62,748 bases of DNA from contig JBAPRR010000277.1 in assembly GCA_049281195.1 (NCBI GenBank), positions 1 through 62,748 of the forward strand, read 5' to 3'. The DNA is from JBAPRR01 sp049281195 (GTDB taxonomy: Bacteria > Actinomycetota > Acidimicrobiia > Acidimicrobiales > CAVXTF01). The translations under genes and the position numbers were made by a program. How positions within the stretch are numbered: the first letter of the stretch is position 1; each line of letters opens with the position of its first letter. The notes under the pieces are model-generated. The model was not told where the DNA came from and ran no database searches. It saw nothing but the letters and a program-made list of their open reading frames with translations. Below are positions 31,531-40,603 of this stretch, piece by piece.

Positions 31531-32595
31531 CTATCCGGTGCGCTGAGCGAGGTCCCCCGCACCGCGGGCGAGGCTCAGAACCACGTCGCCGAAGGCCAAC
31601 ATCCTCGGGTTGTCCGCCTGGCCGGCCACGGCACGGGCGTAACCAGCTTCGAGGACCGCGGCGAGCTTGAATTTGGCGAGCATCACGTAATAGTCGATGT
31701 CCTCGGTGGACCGTCCACTCTCCGCCTCGTAGGCATCGAGGAGCTCGGCGCGAGTCGGCATCCCCGTGTAGTCCACGTAGCTGCCTTCTGTCCTGTTCTC
31801 GTCGAGGTCGAGCCACCCCTGGGCCACCCATCCGAGATCTAGCAGTGGATCTCCGACGGTAGCCATCTCCCAATCGACGATCGCCGCGAGACGCGCGGGC
31901 TTTCCGTGGCGGAACATGACGTTCGCGAACTGGTAGTCGCCGTGCATGATCCCCGGCTTGTAGTTGCGCGGCTTGTGAGCTCTCAGCCAAGCCGCGGCTT
32001 CGTCCATGCCGGGGAGCTCTCTGAACTTCACCTTGTCCAGATGACTCATCCACCGGTCGACCTGGCGTTCGTGGAATCCGTCGGGATGCCCGAAACCCTC
32101 GAGGCCGCGTGATTCCCAGTCGACCTTGGCCAGCTTGGCGATCCCGTCGACAAGCTGGAAGGCCAGTCCCGCTCTCGCTTCGATGTCCTTGTCGAACGGA
32201 GACGGCCAACCGCCTCCGCCGAGCGGCGACCAGCCCTCGACCAACTCCATCATGTAGAAGCAACCACCCATGTAGGCGGGGTCCTCGCACACGGCGACCA
32301 CCTTGGCGTGGGGCACATCGGTGTCTTTTATCGCGGCAAGAAGACGGTACTCACGGAGCATCGTCTCGTTGCGTCCTGTTGGGACCACCCGTGGAGGCCT
32401 GCGCAGCGCGTAGCGGCTCTCGCCGCGCTTTATCTCGAACAGCTCGTTCGAAGCTCCACCGGTTATGAACCTGGCCGTCACCTCATTTCCCGTTCCGGGA
32501 AGGCCCCATTCGTCCATGAAGCTCCCGAGCCACTTGGTGTCGACCAGGCCGACCGTGCGGTCTGCGTCTGTGTCTTCTCCTATCGATGGGGTCAT
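31531..32595 (-). CDS. APH-type phosphotransferase linked to acyl-CoA metabolism (ACAD10/11 kinase-like)
   Basis: 354-aa aminoglycoside-phosphotransferase-fold kinase. Brenner motif HGDYQFANVMF and the metal motif VDWEMATVGDPLLDLGW are intact; the N-lobe starts FITGGASNELFEI. In actinobacteria this family sits with FadE genes, and in humans the same domain is fused to an acyl-CoA dehydrogenase (ACAD10, ACAD11), where it phosphorylates 4-hydroxyacyl-CoA. Here it overlaps the upstream dehydrogenase gene by 4 bp (ATGA) and precedes an SDR, so a split version of that pathway is plausible. Antibiotic resistance is unlikely. Confidence 0.9.
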   Translation of the reverse strand: MTPSIGEDTDADRTVGLVDTKWLGSFMDEWGLPGTGNEVTARFITGGASNELFEIKRGESRYALRRPPRVVPTGRNETMLREYRLLAAIKDTDVPHAKVVAVCEDPAYMGGCFYMMELVEGWSPLGGGGWPSPFDKDIEARAGLAFQLVDGIAKLAKVDWESRGLEGFGHPDGFHERQVDRWMSHLDKVKFRELPGMDEAAAWLRAHKPRNYKPGIMHGDYQFANVMFRHGKPARLAAIVDWEMATVGDPLLDLGWVAQGWLDLDENRTEGSYVDYTGMPTRAELLDAYEAESGRSTEDIDYYVMLAKFKLAAVLEAGYARAVAGQADNPRMLAFGDVVLSLARGAGDLAQRTG

Positions 32596-33899
32596 TGGTT
32601 GGCCACCTCGTGCTCGATGTACTCGGCGAACTTGGCGTAAGCGGCTGCCCTCTTCTTCGGGAGGTGCTCGGTAGGCCAGATGTCATCAGAAGGCTTGTAC
32701 CGCTTGAGGATCTGGCGAGCGACGGTGACCTTGTGTACCTCGGTGGCTCCATCGACCAGCCCCATCACCGGAGCCGCCATCCACATGCCGCCAAGCGGCA
32801 ATTCGTTCGATACGCCGAGCGCTCCGTGAACCTGGATCGAACGCTGCACGATGTCGTGCAGAACCTGCGGAGTAAGAACTTTGATCGCGGCGATCTGGTG
32901 GCGAACCTTGGAGTAGTCCTGGTACTTGTCGATCTCCCACGCGCAGTAAAGGACGAAAAGCCTGAACTGCATGAGCTGTATGTACGAGTCGGCGACGTAG
33001 CCTTGCACGAACTGCTTGCGTGCCAGCGTCTCGCCTTGGGTGGTGCGCGACAACGCCCGCTCACACATCATGTCGAGGGCCTTCTGGCACATTCCCACGG
33101 TGCGCATGGCGTGGTGGATACGCCCGCCGCCGAGACGAGTCTGCGCAATGACGAACGCCTGTCCCTCTCCACCGAGCAGCGCGTCCTGATGGACCCTCAC
33201 CCCCTCGTAATTGATGAGCGCGTGCGACCCCTCGTGCCCGCGCCCCTCTCCCATGAGGCCGATGTTGCGGACGATGTTCACCCCCGGCGTGTCGGTCCGG
33301 ACGAGGAACATGGACATGCCTTTGTAGACGTTCTCCGCGTTGGGGTTGGTAACCGCCATCACGATCAGAAACGAGGAGGTCTTGGCGTTGGAAGAAAAGA
33401 ACTTCTGGCCGTCGATCACCCACTCGTCGCCGTCTTTTCTGGCGCTCGTGGTGAAGCGGGTGGGATCGGATCCGCCCTCGAGCTCAGACATCGAATAGGA
33501 GGAGAAGATCTCCCCCTCCATCAACGGCTTGAGGTACTTCTCTTTCTGCGCCTCGGTCCCGTAGTGGGCGATGATCTCCGCGTTCCCGGTATCGGGCGCC
33601 TGGCATCCGAAAATGATGGGTGCCCACCTGGATCTGCCGAGGATCTCGTTCATGAGCGAGAGCTTCAACTGGCCGTAGCCCGAACCTCCGAGCTCGGGTC
33701 CCAGGTGGCATGCCCAGAGCCCCTGGTTGCGTACCTGCTGCTTCAGTGGATCCACGATCTTTCTGAGCTCGTCGTCGACCGGGTGGAAGGTCTTGTCCCC
33801 GGCAACGAGGTCCAGAGGTTCGATCTCGTCGCGGACGAACGCGTCCATCCAGTCGAGCTTCTCTTGAAACTCCGGATCCGTCTCGAAGTCCCAGGCCAT
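32592..33899 (-). CDS. Acyl-CoA dehydrogenase (ACAD11-like), first gene of the operon
   Basis: 435 aa from MAWDFETDPEFQEKLDWMDAFVRDEIEPLD. Motifs: SMSELEGGSDPTRF, WVIDGQKFFSSNA, GRGHEGSHALINYEGVRV, QVHGALGVSNELPLGGMWMAAPVMGLVDGATEVHKVTVARQILKRY. The last segment and the length fit the ACAD10/11 branch. ATG at 33899 has AAGGGGA 8 nt upstream; an open frame reaching 34067 adds non-family sequence. The operon is dehydrogenase, kinase, SDR. It is divergent from the Lhr helicase gene across about 175 bp. Confidence 0.92.
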   Translation of the reverse strand: MAWDFETDPEFQEKLDWMDAFVRDEIEPLDLVAGDKTFHPVDDELRKIVDPLKQQVRNQGLWACHLGPELGGSGYGQLKLSLMNEILGRSRWAPIIFGCQAPDTGNAEIIAHYGTEAQKEKYLKPLMEGEIFSSYSMSELEGGSDPTRFTTSARKDGDEWVIDGQKFFSSNAKTSSFLIVMAVTNPNAENVYKGMSMFLVRTDTPGVNIVRNIGLMGEGRGHEGSHALINYEGVRVHQDALLGGEGQAFVIAQTRLGGGRIHHAMRTVGMCQKALDMMCERALSRTTQGETLARKQFVQGYVADSYIQLMQFRLFVLYCAWEIDKYQDYSKVRHQIAAIKVLTPQVLHDIVQRSIQVHGALGVSNELPLGGMWMAAPVMGLVDGATEVHKVTVARQILKRYKPSDDIWPTEHLPKKRAAAYAKFAEYIEHEVANQ

Positions 33900-34075
33900 G
33901 TCTTTGGTCCCCTTCCGTCCCCTACCTGCGCAGCTGTCCCCACGGAGCCGATTACGATCAGCCGAAAGCTGCCCCCGGACTGCTCTCCGGCATCCCCAGC
34001 TCAGCGGCACGTTAATCCTGCTCGGAAGAGCGGCCCCACTCGGCAGCCCGAAACACGACACCAACAAGGTTGAAT

Positions 34076-37000
34076 GTGGAGGTGCTCGAAGATTTCCACC
34101 CGGCGGTCGCCACCTGGTTCCGGCGCAGATTCTCTGAGGGGCCTACCGACCCCCAGCGTCTGGGCTGGCCCCACATCCGATCGGGAGCCAACACCCTGAT
34201 CGCGGCGCCTACGGGATCCGGTAAGACGCTCACCGGATTTCTTGTGGCGATCGACTCGATATATCGGGCCCATGCCGAAGGCACCCCCATCGAAGAGGGG
34301 GTCCGGGTTGTCTATGTCTCCCCCCTGAAGGCGTTGGCGGTGGACATCCATCAGAACCTCGAGCGACCTCTGGCCGAGATCGAAGAGGTGGCCGCGGAGC
34401 TCGGGTTGACGGTCCCCCAGATCAATGTCGCCGTGAGAACAGGCGACACTCCCCAGTCGGCGCGGATGCAGATGACCAAGAAGCCCCCGACGTTTCTCGT
34501 CACGACCCCGGAAAGCCTTTATCTGCTGGTCACCGCGGAGCGAAGCAGGGCCATCCTCCGATCGGTCGATACCGTCATCGTCGACGAAATCCATGCGCTC
34601 GCTCGTGACAAGAGGGGGAGCCACCTCGCGCTCACCCTCGAGCGGCTCGACGCGCTCCAAGCAGAGTCCCCGCCTCAGAGGGTCGGTTTGTCCGCCACCC
34701 AACGGCCCATCGAACAGACCGCAGCGCTTCTCACCGGGACGGGCGTCGGTCGACAGGCCACGATCGTCGACTGCGGGCACAGAAGAGGGCTGGAGCTCTC
34801 CGTCGAGCTTCCCGGCAGCGAGCTCGGGCCGGTGGCGTCGACCGAGCAGATGGGAGAGATCCTCGATCGCATCGCGGAGCATGTACGCAACCACCACACC
34901 ACTCTCGTCTTCGTCAACACGCGGCGTCTGTCTGAGCGGTTGGCCCACGAGCTCGGCGAACGCCTCGGACCTGAACAGGTCGCGGCACATCACGGGAGCC
35001 TTTCGAAAGAACGCCGTGAGCGTGTAGAGACGCGACTGCGTGCAGGCGACCTGCGCGCGCTGGTCGCAACGGCATCTTTAGAGCTCGGGATCGACATCGG
35101 CCCGGTCGAGCTCGTATGCCAGGTGGGGTCGCCGAGGAGCATCGCCACATTCCTTCAGCGCGTGGGACGATCCAACCACTCGCGCTCGGGGACACCGGAG
35201 GGGATTCTCTTCCCGCTGACGCGTGACGAACTGGTCGAGTGCGCGGGCCTGCTCGCCGGAGTCAGGGCCGGGCACCTCGACGCCGTATGCATCCCTCGGG
35301 CGCCACTCGACATCCTGGCTCAGCAGATAATCGCCGAGGTTGCCGCCACTGAAGAGTGGAAGGAATCCGACCTCTTCGAATTGGTGAGGCACGCCGCGCC
35401 CTACGGCCAGCTCGAGCGCTCGCAGTTCGACGCGGTCGTCGATCTCGTCTCGGAAGGGATCACGACCGGTCGTGGGAAACGGATGGCCTATGTCCACCGT
35501 GATCAGGTGAACGGGATCCTCCGGCCGCGGCGCGGTGCGCGCCTCGCTGCGCTCACTAGCGGCGGAGCCATTCCCGAGATCGGCGACTACCGGGTCATCG
35601 CCGAGCCCGACGAGACGCCCGTCGGGACGGTCAACGAGGACTTCGCCATCGAGTCGATGGTCGGCGACGTCTTCTTGTTGGGCACCCATTCCTGGAGGAT
35701 TCGGCGCGTCGAGCCGGGTACCGTGCGCGTGGTCGACGCGGAGGGCATGAACCCGACCATTCCCTTCTGGGTGGGCGAGGCGCCGAGTAGGACCGAGGAG
35801 CTCTCGAGCGAGGTTTCCGATCTACGCGCCGAGGTCGAGCGCCTTCTCAAATCAGGCCCTACTGGTGAGCCGGGTGGAGACACGGATGTTGCCGCCCAGG
35901 CGGGTGGGGCGGATCAGGCGGGTGCAGTGGATCAGGCGGATAACCGTCACCGAGAGCGCTCTGCGGCGCGTGCCCAGGCGATCGCCCGGGTCGAGGAACT
36001 CTGCGGACTCGACGAGAACGGCGCCGCTCAGGTGGTCGATTACCTGTCAGCCGCGCTCGAGGTGCTCGGCGTCCTTCCGACGCAGAACGACGTGGTTTTC
36101 GAACGCTTCTTCGACGAGGCCGGCGGAATGCAACTCGTCGTCCACTCTCCTTTCGGTGGCCGGATCAACAGAGCGCTCGGACTGTCACTTCGTAAGCGCT
36201 TCTGTGCCACGTTCGACTTCGAGTTGCAGGCGGCGGCAAACGACGACGCGTTCGTGTTGTCCCTTGGTCCGCAACACAGCTTCCCACTCGACTCCGCGCC
36301 ACGGCTGTTGTCCTCGAACACCGCCGAAGCGACGCTCTCGCAGGCGGTGCTGGCCTCGCCGATGTTCACCAGCCGTTGGCGCTGGAACCTGAACAGATCC
36401 CTGGCGATCCTGCGCTTCAGGGGCGGCAGGAAGAACCCCCTCCCCATCCAGCGCATGGAGGCGGAGGACCTGATGGCTGCGGTGTTCCCCACATTGGCTG
36501 CGTGCCAGGAGAACGCGCCCGCCGGTCCGATCGTGATCCCCGACCACGTGCTCGTTACCCAGACACTTTTCGACTGCCTCCACGAGGCGATGGATGTCGA
36601 CGGGATGGTCGAGATCATCAAAGGCTTCGAAGACGGCACTCTCCGGACCCACTTCGTGGATGCGCCCGAGCCCTCGGTGCTGTCGCACGAGATCCTGAAC
36701 GGAAAGCCGTACACGTTCTTGGACGATGCTCCCCTCGAGGAGCGAAGGACGCGCGCCGTTCAGCTTCGCCGAGGACTGCCCTTGCAGGCGGGAAATCTCG
36801 GGCAGCTGGACCAGGGTGCCATCGAGCGGGTCAGATCAGAAGCCGCTCCGGTCGTCCGTGACGCAGAAGAACTCCACGACCTCCTTCTGTCGCTGATCAT
36901 CTGCCGGGCAAATCCCGATTGGGATGAGTGGTTCGAGGCTCTGAAGTCACAGGGCCGGGCTCTGGCTGTCGAGATCGGCGGCGATGCCGATATCGCCGTA

Positions 37001-38527
37001 AGCGAAGGTGATGGCGAGACAAGTGGCGCTGTTCTGTGGTGCGCGAGAGAGAGGCGTCCCTGGGTCGAAGCGCTGCTGGGTGCTCAGGGGCCGGGCCGGT
37101 TGGATGACGTTGTGTTCGTGCCCGATCTCGAGACACCGGAGGTCATGCGCGAAACAGATCCCGATTCAGACGAATGTGCGGCGGAGGCGTTGCGGGGACA
37201 TCTCGACGTTCTGGGCCCGGTAACGGCCGCACAGCTCGCACAACGAGCCTCTCTGACCGTCGGTCAGGTCGACATCGGCATCGCCCGGCTCGAAGCCGAA
37301 GGTTTCGCCATGCGCGGAACGTTCGATTCGGTACTCGACGACCAGACGCAGTGGTGCGCGCGCAGGCTCCTGGCGCGGATCCACTCCTACACACAGAACC
37401 GTCTGAGATCAGAGATCGAACCGGTGACGGCCCAGGACTTCGTGCGGTTTTTGCTGCGGTGGCAGCACGTCGCGCCGGGCACTCAGCGACAGGGGCGCGC
37501 CGGCGTCCTCGCCGTCATCGACCAGTTGCAGGGCTACGAGATTCCGGCCGGGTCCTGGGAGGAATCGATCCTCCCGTCACGAGTGGAGAACTACCAGCAA
37601 CGTTGGCTCGAGGATCTGTGCATATCCGGCGAGGTGGCATGGGGCCGTTTGAGCATCAGGCCTGTTGACCCGGCTGACCAACCGCGTCGCGGCGCCACCA
37701 CCCCATCTCGCGCTACACCGGTGACCTTCGCGGTTCGTGAGGATCTGGCGTGGCTGCTTCAAAGCGTGAGAGGCGACGCCACCCCGCAGGAACCTCCGCA
37801 CGGCGCATCGCGTGACGTGCTCGATGCGCTCCAGGAGCACGGCGCTCTGTTCCACACCCAGATCCGCCAGCTGACCGGTCGCCTTCCTGTAGAGGTCGAA
37901 GACGGTCTATGGGACCTCGTCACGAGAGGGATCGTGACCGCGGACGGGTTCCAGGCGGTCCGCTCGCTTTTGTCGTCGCGTGAGGCGTGGCGCCGCCGCC
38001 ATCAGCAGGAGGTAAGGAATCGTGTCGGCCGGCGGGCGTTGGGCGTCAGGCGCGAAGGTGGCGAGGGACGGTGGTCGCTTGTTGAATCGCTTGTCTCGGA
38101 CATGGAGTCTGCGTCGGATCCGGATCAGCTCGCAGAGGCGGTCGCGGGTCAGTTGCTGGCGCGCTGGGGAGTTCTGTTCTGGGACGTCTACGCCAGGGAA
38201 AGCCTCGCCGTCCCGTGGCGGCAGGTCCTATGGGCGCTACGGCGCCTCGAGGCGCGCGGCCTGATTCGAGGAGGACGCTTCGTCTCCGGGTTCGTAGGCG
38301 AGCAATACGCGCTGCCGGAAGCACTGGACATGCTGCGCCAGGTCAGGAAGGCCTCCCGCAACGAGGAACTGGTCAGGTTGTCCGCCACTGATCCCCTCAA
38401 TCTCACCGGTTCGGTGGTCCCCGGTGCTCGAGTTCCCGCTCTCAGAACCAACCGGATCGCTTACCAGGACGGACTTCTCGTAGACCCCGTACCTGTTTCT
38501 GCGGCCGCCGGTACCGAGTTCGCTTAG
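34076..38527 (+). CDS. lhr: Lhr-type large ATP-dependent DNA/RNA helicase
   Basis: 1483 aa, the usual length of actinobacterial Lhr. Motif I APTGSGKT, motif II as VDEIH, motif III SAT, then LVFVNTRRLSERLAHELGE, VATASLELGIDIG and QRVGRSNHSRSG complete the SF2 core in residues 1-430. The long C-terminal region with winged-helix and beta-barrel parts follows (RWRWNLNRSLAILRFRGGRKNP is a recognisable segment). Lhr is a 3'-5' helicase linked to DNA repair. GTG at 34076 has AGG 6 nt upstream; a TTG at 34070 is nearly equal. A hydrophilic insert near residue 605-625 carries an 18-bp repeat encoding ADQAG/VDQAD. Confidence 0.93.
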   Translation: MEVLEDFHPAVATWFRRRFSEGPTDPQRLGWPHIRSGANTLIAAPTGSGKTLTGFLVAIDSIYRAHAEGTPIEEGVRVVYVSPLKALAVDIHQNLERPLAEIEEVAAELGLTVPQINVAVRTGDTPQSARMQMTKKPPTFLVTTPESLYLLVTAERSRAILRSVDTVIVDEIHALARDKRGSHLALTLERLDALQAESPPQRVGLSATQRPIEQTAALLTGTGVGRQATIVDCGHRRGLELSVELPGSELGPVASTEQMGEILDRIAEHVRNHHTTLVFVNTRRLSERLAHELGERLGPEQVAAHHGSLSKERRERVETRLRAGDLRALVATASLELGIDIGPVELVCQVGSPRSIATFLQRVGRSNHSRSGTPEGILFPLTRDELVECAGLLAGVRAGHLDAVCIPRAPLDILAQQIIAEVAATEEWKESDLFELVRHAAPYGQLERSQFDAVVDLVSEGITTGRGKRMAYVHRDQVNGILRPRRGARLAALTSGGAIPEIGDYRVIAEPDETPVGTVNEDFAIESMVGDVFLLGTHSWRIRRVEPGTVRVVDAEGMNPTIPFWVGEAPSRTEELSSEVSDLRAEVERLLKSGPTGEPGGDTDVAAQAGGADQAGAVDQADNRHRERSAARAQAIARVEELCGLDENGAAQVVDYLSAALEVLGVLPTQNDVVFERFFDEAGGMQLVVHSPFGGRINRALGLSLRKRFCATFDFELQAAANDDAFVLSLGPQHSFPLDSAPRLLSSNTAEATLSQAVLASPMFTSRWRWNLNRSLAILRFRGGRKNPLPIQRMEAEDLMAAVFPTLAACQENAPAGPIVIPDHVLVTQTLFDCLHEAMDVDGMVEIIKGFEDGTLRTHFVDAPEPSVLSHEILNGKPYTFLDDAPLEERRTRAVQLRRGLPLQAGNLGQLDQGAIERVRSEAAPVVRDAEELHDLLLSLIICRANPDWDEWFEALKSQGRALAVEIGGDADIAVSEGDGETSGAVLWCARERRPWVEALLGAQGPGRLDDVVFVPDLETPEVMRETDPDSDECAAEALRGHLDVLGPVTAAQLAQRASLTVGQVDIGIARLEAEGFAMRGTFDSVLDDQTQWCARRLLARIHSYTQNRLRSEIEPVTAQDFVRFLLRWQHVAPGTQRQGRAGVLAVIDQLQGYEIPAGSWEESILPSRVENYQQRWLEDLCISGEVAWGRLSIRPVDPADQPRRGATTPSRATPVTFAVREDLAWLLQSVRGDATPQEPPHGASRDVLDALQEHGALFHTQIRQLTGRLPVEVEDGLWDLVTRGIVTADGFQAVRSLLSSREAWRRRHQQEVRNRVGRRALGVRREGGEGRWSLVESLVSDMESASDPDQLAEAVAGQLLARWGVLFWDVYARESLAVPWRQVLWALRRLEARGLIRGGRFVSGFVGEQYALPEALDMLRQVRKASRNEELVRLSATDPLNLTGSVVPGARVPALRTNRIAYQDGLLVDPVPVSAAAGTEFA

Positions 38528-38537
38528 ATCCCAGCAG

Positions 38538-38566
38538 GTCCGCTCCGCCTCAATGTGCAAGCGGAC
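38538..38566. terminator. Hairpin between convergent lhr and marR genes
   Basis: GTCCGCT (38538-38544) pairs with AGCGGAC (38560-38566); 15-nt loop, no T run. It is the only clear stem in the 105-bp gap and could serve both strands. Confidence 0.3.
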
Positions 38567-38632
38567 ACCGTTACAGGATCGGTCGGAGTCTCTAGCCAGC
38601 CCCAAAAACAGGTGGGCAACGGAGCTCGCTGG

Positions 38633-39067
38633 TCAGATCGACAACAGGTGAGTCAAAAGAGCGTCGAGTTGGTCCAACTCGACCGAGGACAGCTTGCTGA
38701 GCGCGGGCGGCGGCGCAGCAAGCGCCTCCTTGGCGATCCTTACCGCCTCCCGACCTGCAGGCGTCAAGGAAACGAGCTTCCGGCGCCGGTCATCCGCACA
38801 CGGTGCGCGCTCGACCAGACCTACTGATTCGAGCTTGTCCACGATGATGGTGGCGTAGGGAGGGTCAACCCCGTGCGCTTCAGCGATCTCGCTGAGCGAC
38901 ATCGGACCTTTGGCGAGCAGCAACAGAACCTTGATGCGCCCTTCTCCCATCCCGAGCCCGAGGCGTTCGCGCAACGGTCCTTTCGCCGAGTTGGTCTCGA
39001 CGAACACGCGCATCGACGCCCAGGCGCGTTCAGCAGCCTTACGCTGCTTTAGTTCGCTGGTGCTCAC
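38633..39067 (-). CDS. MarR-family transcriptional regulator
   Basis: 144 aa. Winged helix with GPMSLSEIAEAHGVDPPYATIIVDKLESVGLVERAPCADDRRRKLVSLTPAGREAV, the normal MarR pattern. GTG at 39067 was chosen because GGAGGAG lies 8 nt upstream. The gene overlaps the end of the MFS gene by 29 bp and follows it, so regulator and transporter are one operon. A pair of TTGTAT elements upstream of the MFS gene (40475-40505) is the likely binding region. Ligand probably a hydrophobic or phenolic toxin, as for most MarR-MFS pairs (inference). Confidence 0.88.
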   Translation of the reverse strand: MSTSELKQRKAAERAWASMRVFVETNSAKGPLRERLGLGMGEGRIKVLLLLAKGPMSLSEIAEAHGVDPPYATIIVDKLESVGLVERAPCADDRRRKLVSLTPAGREAVRIAKEALAAPPPALSKLSSVELDQLDALLTHLLSI

Positions 39068-40445
39068 CGGCGGTCTCCTCCCCGAACAGAACTCGCGTGT
39101 GTTCCGCCGTCTCTTTGGCCCAACTCGTCGTGGTCGCAAAACCAATCAGAGTCACTGCTATTCCGCAGGCCCCGATCACCGCCCAAGCCGCGTGCGACGC
39201 GGTGGTGAACCTTGTGCCGAGTCCGACCGCTACGAGAGATCCGGTGATCGCGACTCCCAAGGAAGCGCCGATCTGGCGGCTCGTGGATGTGATCGCGGCC
39301 GCGACTCCGGCCTGGTTCCTCGGCATGCCCGACATTGCCGTGTTGGTGATCGGTGCACTGACCGTCCCGAAGCCGATCCCGAAGATCACGTAGGCGGCGA
39401 GAAGTTCGATCACGGGAGTGTGTCTTGACAAGCCGATCAACATGAATGCGCCGATAGCCAGTGCCGGTCCGGCGATGAGGAGCGAGGTCCGAGGTCCTCT
39501 GCTCCCGACCAACCTGCCCGAGATCGGAGCGCAGACGATGGTCATGGCGGCCATCGGCAACGTGAGAAGACCGGCATGCAGTGGCGAGTATCCACGGATG
39601 CTCTGGAGGTAGAGCGTGTTCAAGAACAGGAATCCGCCGAAAGCGGCGAAAGCAGATATCGCGACAATCGTGGCTCCGCTAAAAGGCGCCGATCGGAAGA
39701 ATCGGGGATTGATCAAAGGCTCGTAGCGCCGCGACTCGAACACGACGAGGACCACCGACGCCACTGCTGCCACGATGAACAGTCCGATTATCAAAGGCGA
39801 GTGCCAACCGTGTTCTGGACCCTCGATGATGGCGTAGGTGAGCGACCCGAACAAAAGAACGATCAGGCCCTGCGCGGTGGGATCCAAACGTCGTGCCCTG
39901 TCAGCTTTGGACTCCGGCACGTAGAGCCGGGTAAGCACGAGCGCCGTAAGACCGATCGGGATGTTGATCCAGAAGATGCTGCGCCAACCGATAGACGACA
40001 CGAGCACTCCCCCCACTACCGGCCCCAGCGCCAGGCTGATTCCGACTGCAGCGCCCCACACACCTATGGCCCGGGCGCGCTCGCGTGGCTCGGTGAATGT
40101 GTTCGTGATGATCGACATGGCCACGGGATTGAGCATCGACCCCCCCACGGCCTGGACCACGCGGAAGGCGATCAACCAGCCGAGTCCCGGAGCGAGGCTG
40201 CACAGAAGCGAACCGAGTGTGAACGTAACGAGGCCCACCTGGAACGTCCGCTTCCGGCCGACCCGGTCCGCGGTGGACCCCGACAGCATCAGCAGCATCG
40301 CCAAGGTGAGCGTGAAGGCGTCGATCGTCCACTGAAGGCCACTCACCTGTGCATGCAGGCTGTTGCGGATCGATGGGAGCGCGACGTTCACGATCGTCAC
40401 GTCCATGCCCACTATGAGAACGCTCATGCAGCATGTCGTGAGCAC
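39039..40445 (-). CDS. MFS drug exporter, 14-helix DHA2 type
   Basis: 468 aa with about 14 hydrophobic helices. Motifs: MDVTIVNVALPSI (motif D1 of 14-helix exporters), STADRVGRKRTFQVG, GGVLVSSIGWRSIFWINIPIGL. It should pump drugs or other hydrophobic compounds with proton exchange. The start is unclear: GTG at 40445 is the first canonical codon, but the ten upstream in-frame codons (TTELSGRRRW) look like the usual N-terminus of these proteins and no ATG/GTG/TTG precedes them before a stop. Either a rare start codon is used or the first helix lacks its normal leader. Confidence 0.88.
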   Translation of the reverse strand: MLTTCCMSVLIVGMDVTIVNVALPSIRNSLHAQVSGLQWTIDAFTLTLAMLLMLSGSTADRVGRKRTFQVGLVTFTLGSLLCSLAPGLGWLIAFRVVQAVGGSMLNPVAMSIITNTFTEPRERARAIGVWGAAVGISLALGPVVGGVLVSSIGWRSIFWINIPIGLTALVLTRLYVPESKADRARRLDPTAQGLIVLLFGSLTYAIIEGPEHGWHSPLIIGLFIVAAVASVVLVVFESRRYEPLINPRFFRSAPFSGATIVAISAFAAFGGFLFLNTLYLQSIRGYSPLHAGLLTLPMAAMTIVCAPISGRLVGSRGPRTSLLIAGPALAIGAFMLIGLSRHTPVIELLAAYVIFGIGFGTVSAPITNTAMSGMPRNQAGVAAAITSTSRQIGASLGVAITGSLVAVGLGTRFTTASHAAWAVIGACGIAVTLIGFATTTSWAKETAEHTRVLFGEETAGEHQRTKAA

Positions 40446-40474
40446 GAGCCATCGGCGGCGTCCGGAGAGTTCAG

Positions 40475-40505
40475 TTGTATCGATATAACTATTGTATAGC
40501 TACAA
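40475..40505. promoter_or_regulatory. AT-rich operator/promoter of the MFS-marR operon
   Basis: TTGTAT occurs at 40475-40480 and 40492-40497, 17 bp apart, and TTGTA-TAGC-TACAA (40492-40505) forms a perfect 5-4-5 palindrome. The 31-bp stretch is far more AT-rich than its surroundings. It lies just upstream of the MFS coding start, the usual place for an autoregulating MarR site. Confidence 0.55.
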
Positions 40506-40603
40506 CCTTCCCTTCGGTTCACCCGCTGAAGGAATCGGCCCCGTCCGCCACGGACCGGGGCCGGTATGCCGTCGGCGTCACAGGGTGGTGGCAGGCTTGC
40601 ACG

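Noticed and set aside
31531..32595. Aminoglycoside resistance gene
   Set aside because: The APH-fold kinase lies inside an acyl-CoA operon and resembles the ACAD10/11 kinase branch, not resistance enzymes.
37249..37268. Third copy of the TCTGAC/GTCAG operator
   Set aside because: Inside the lhr coding sequence, spacing differs (4 instead of 5 bp) and symmetry is incomplete.
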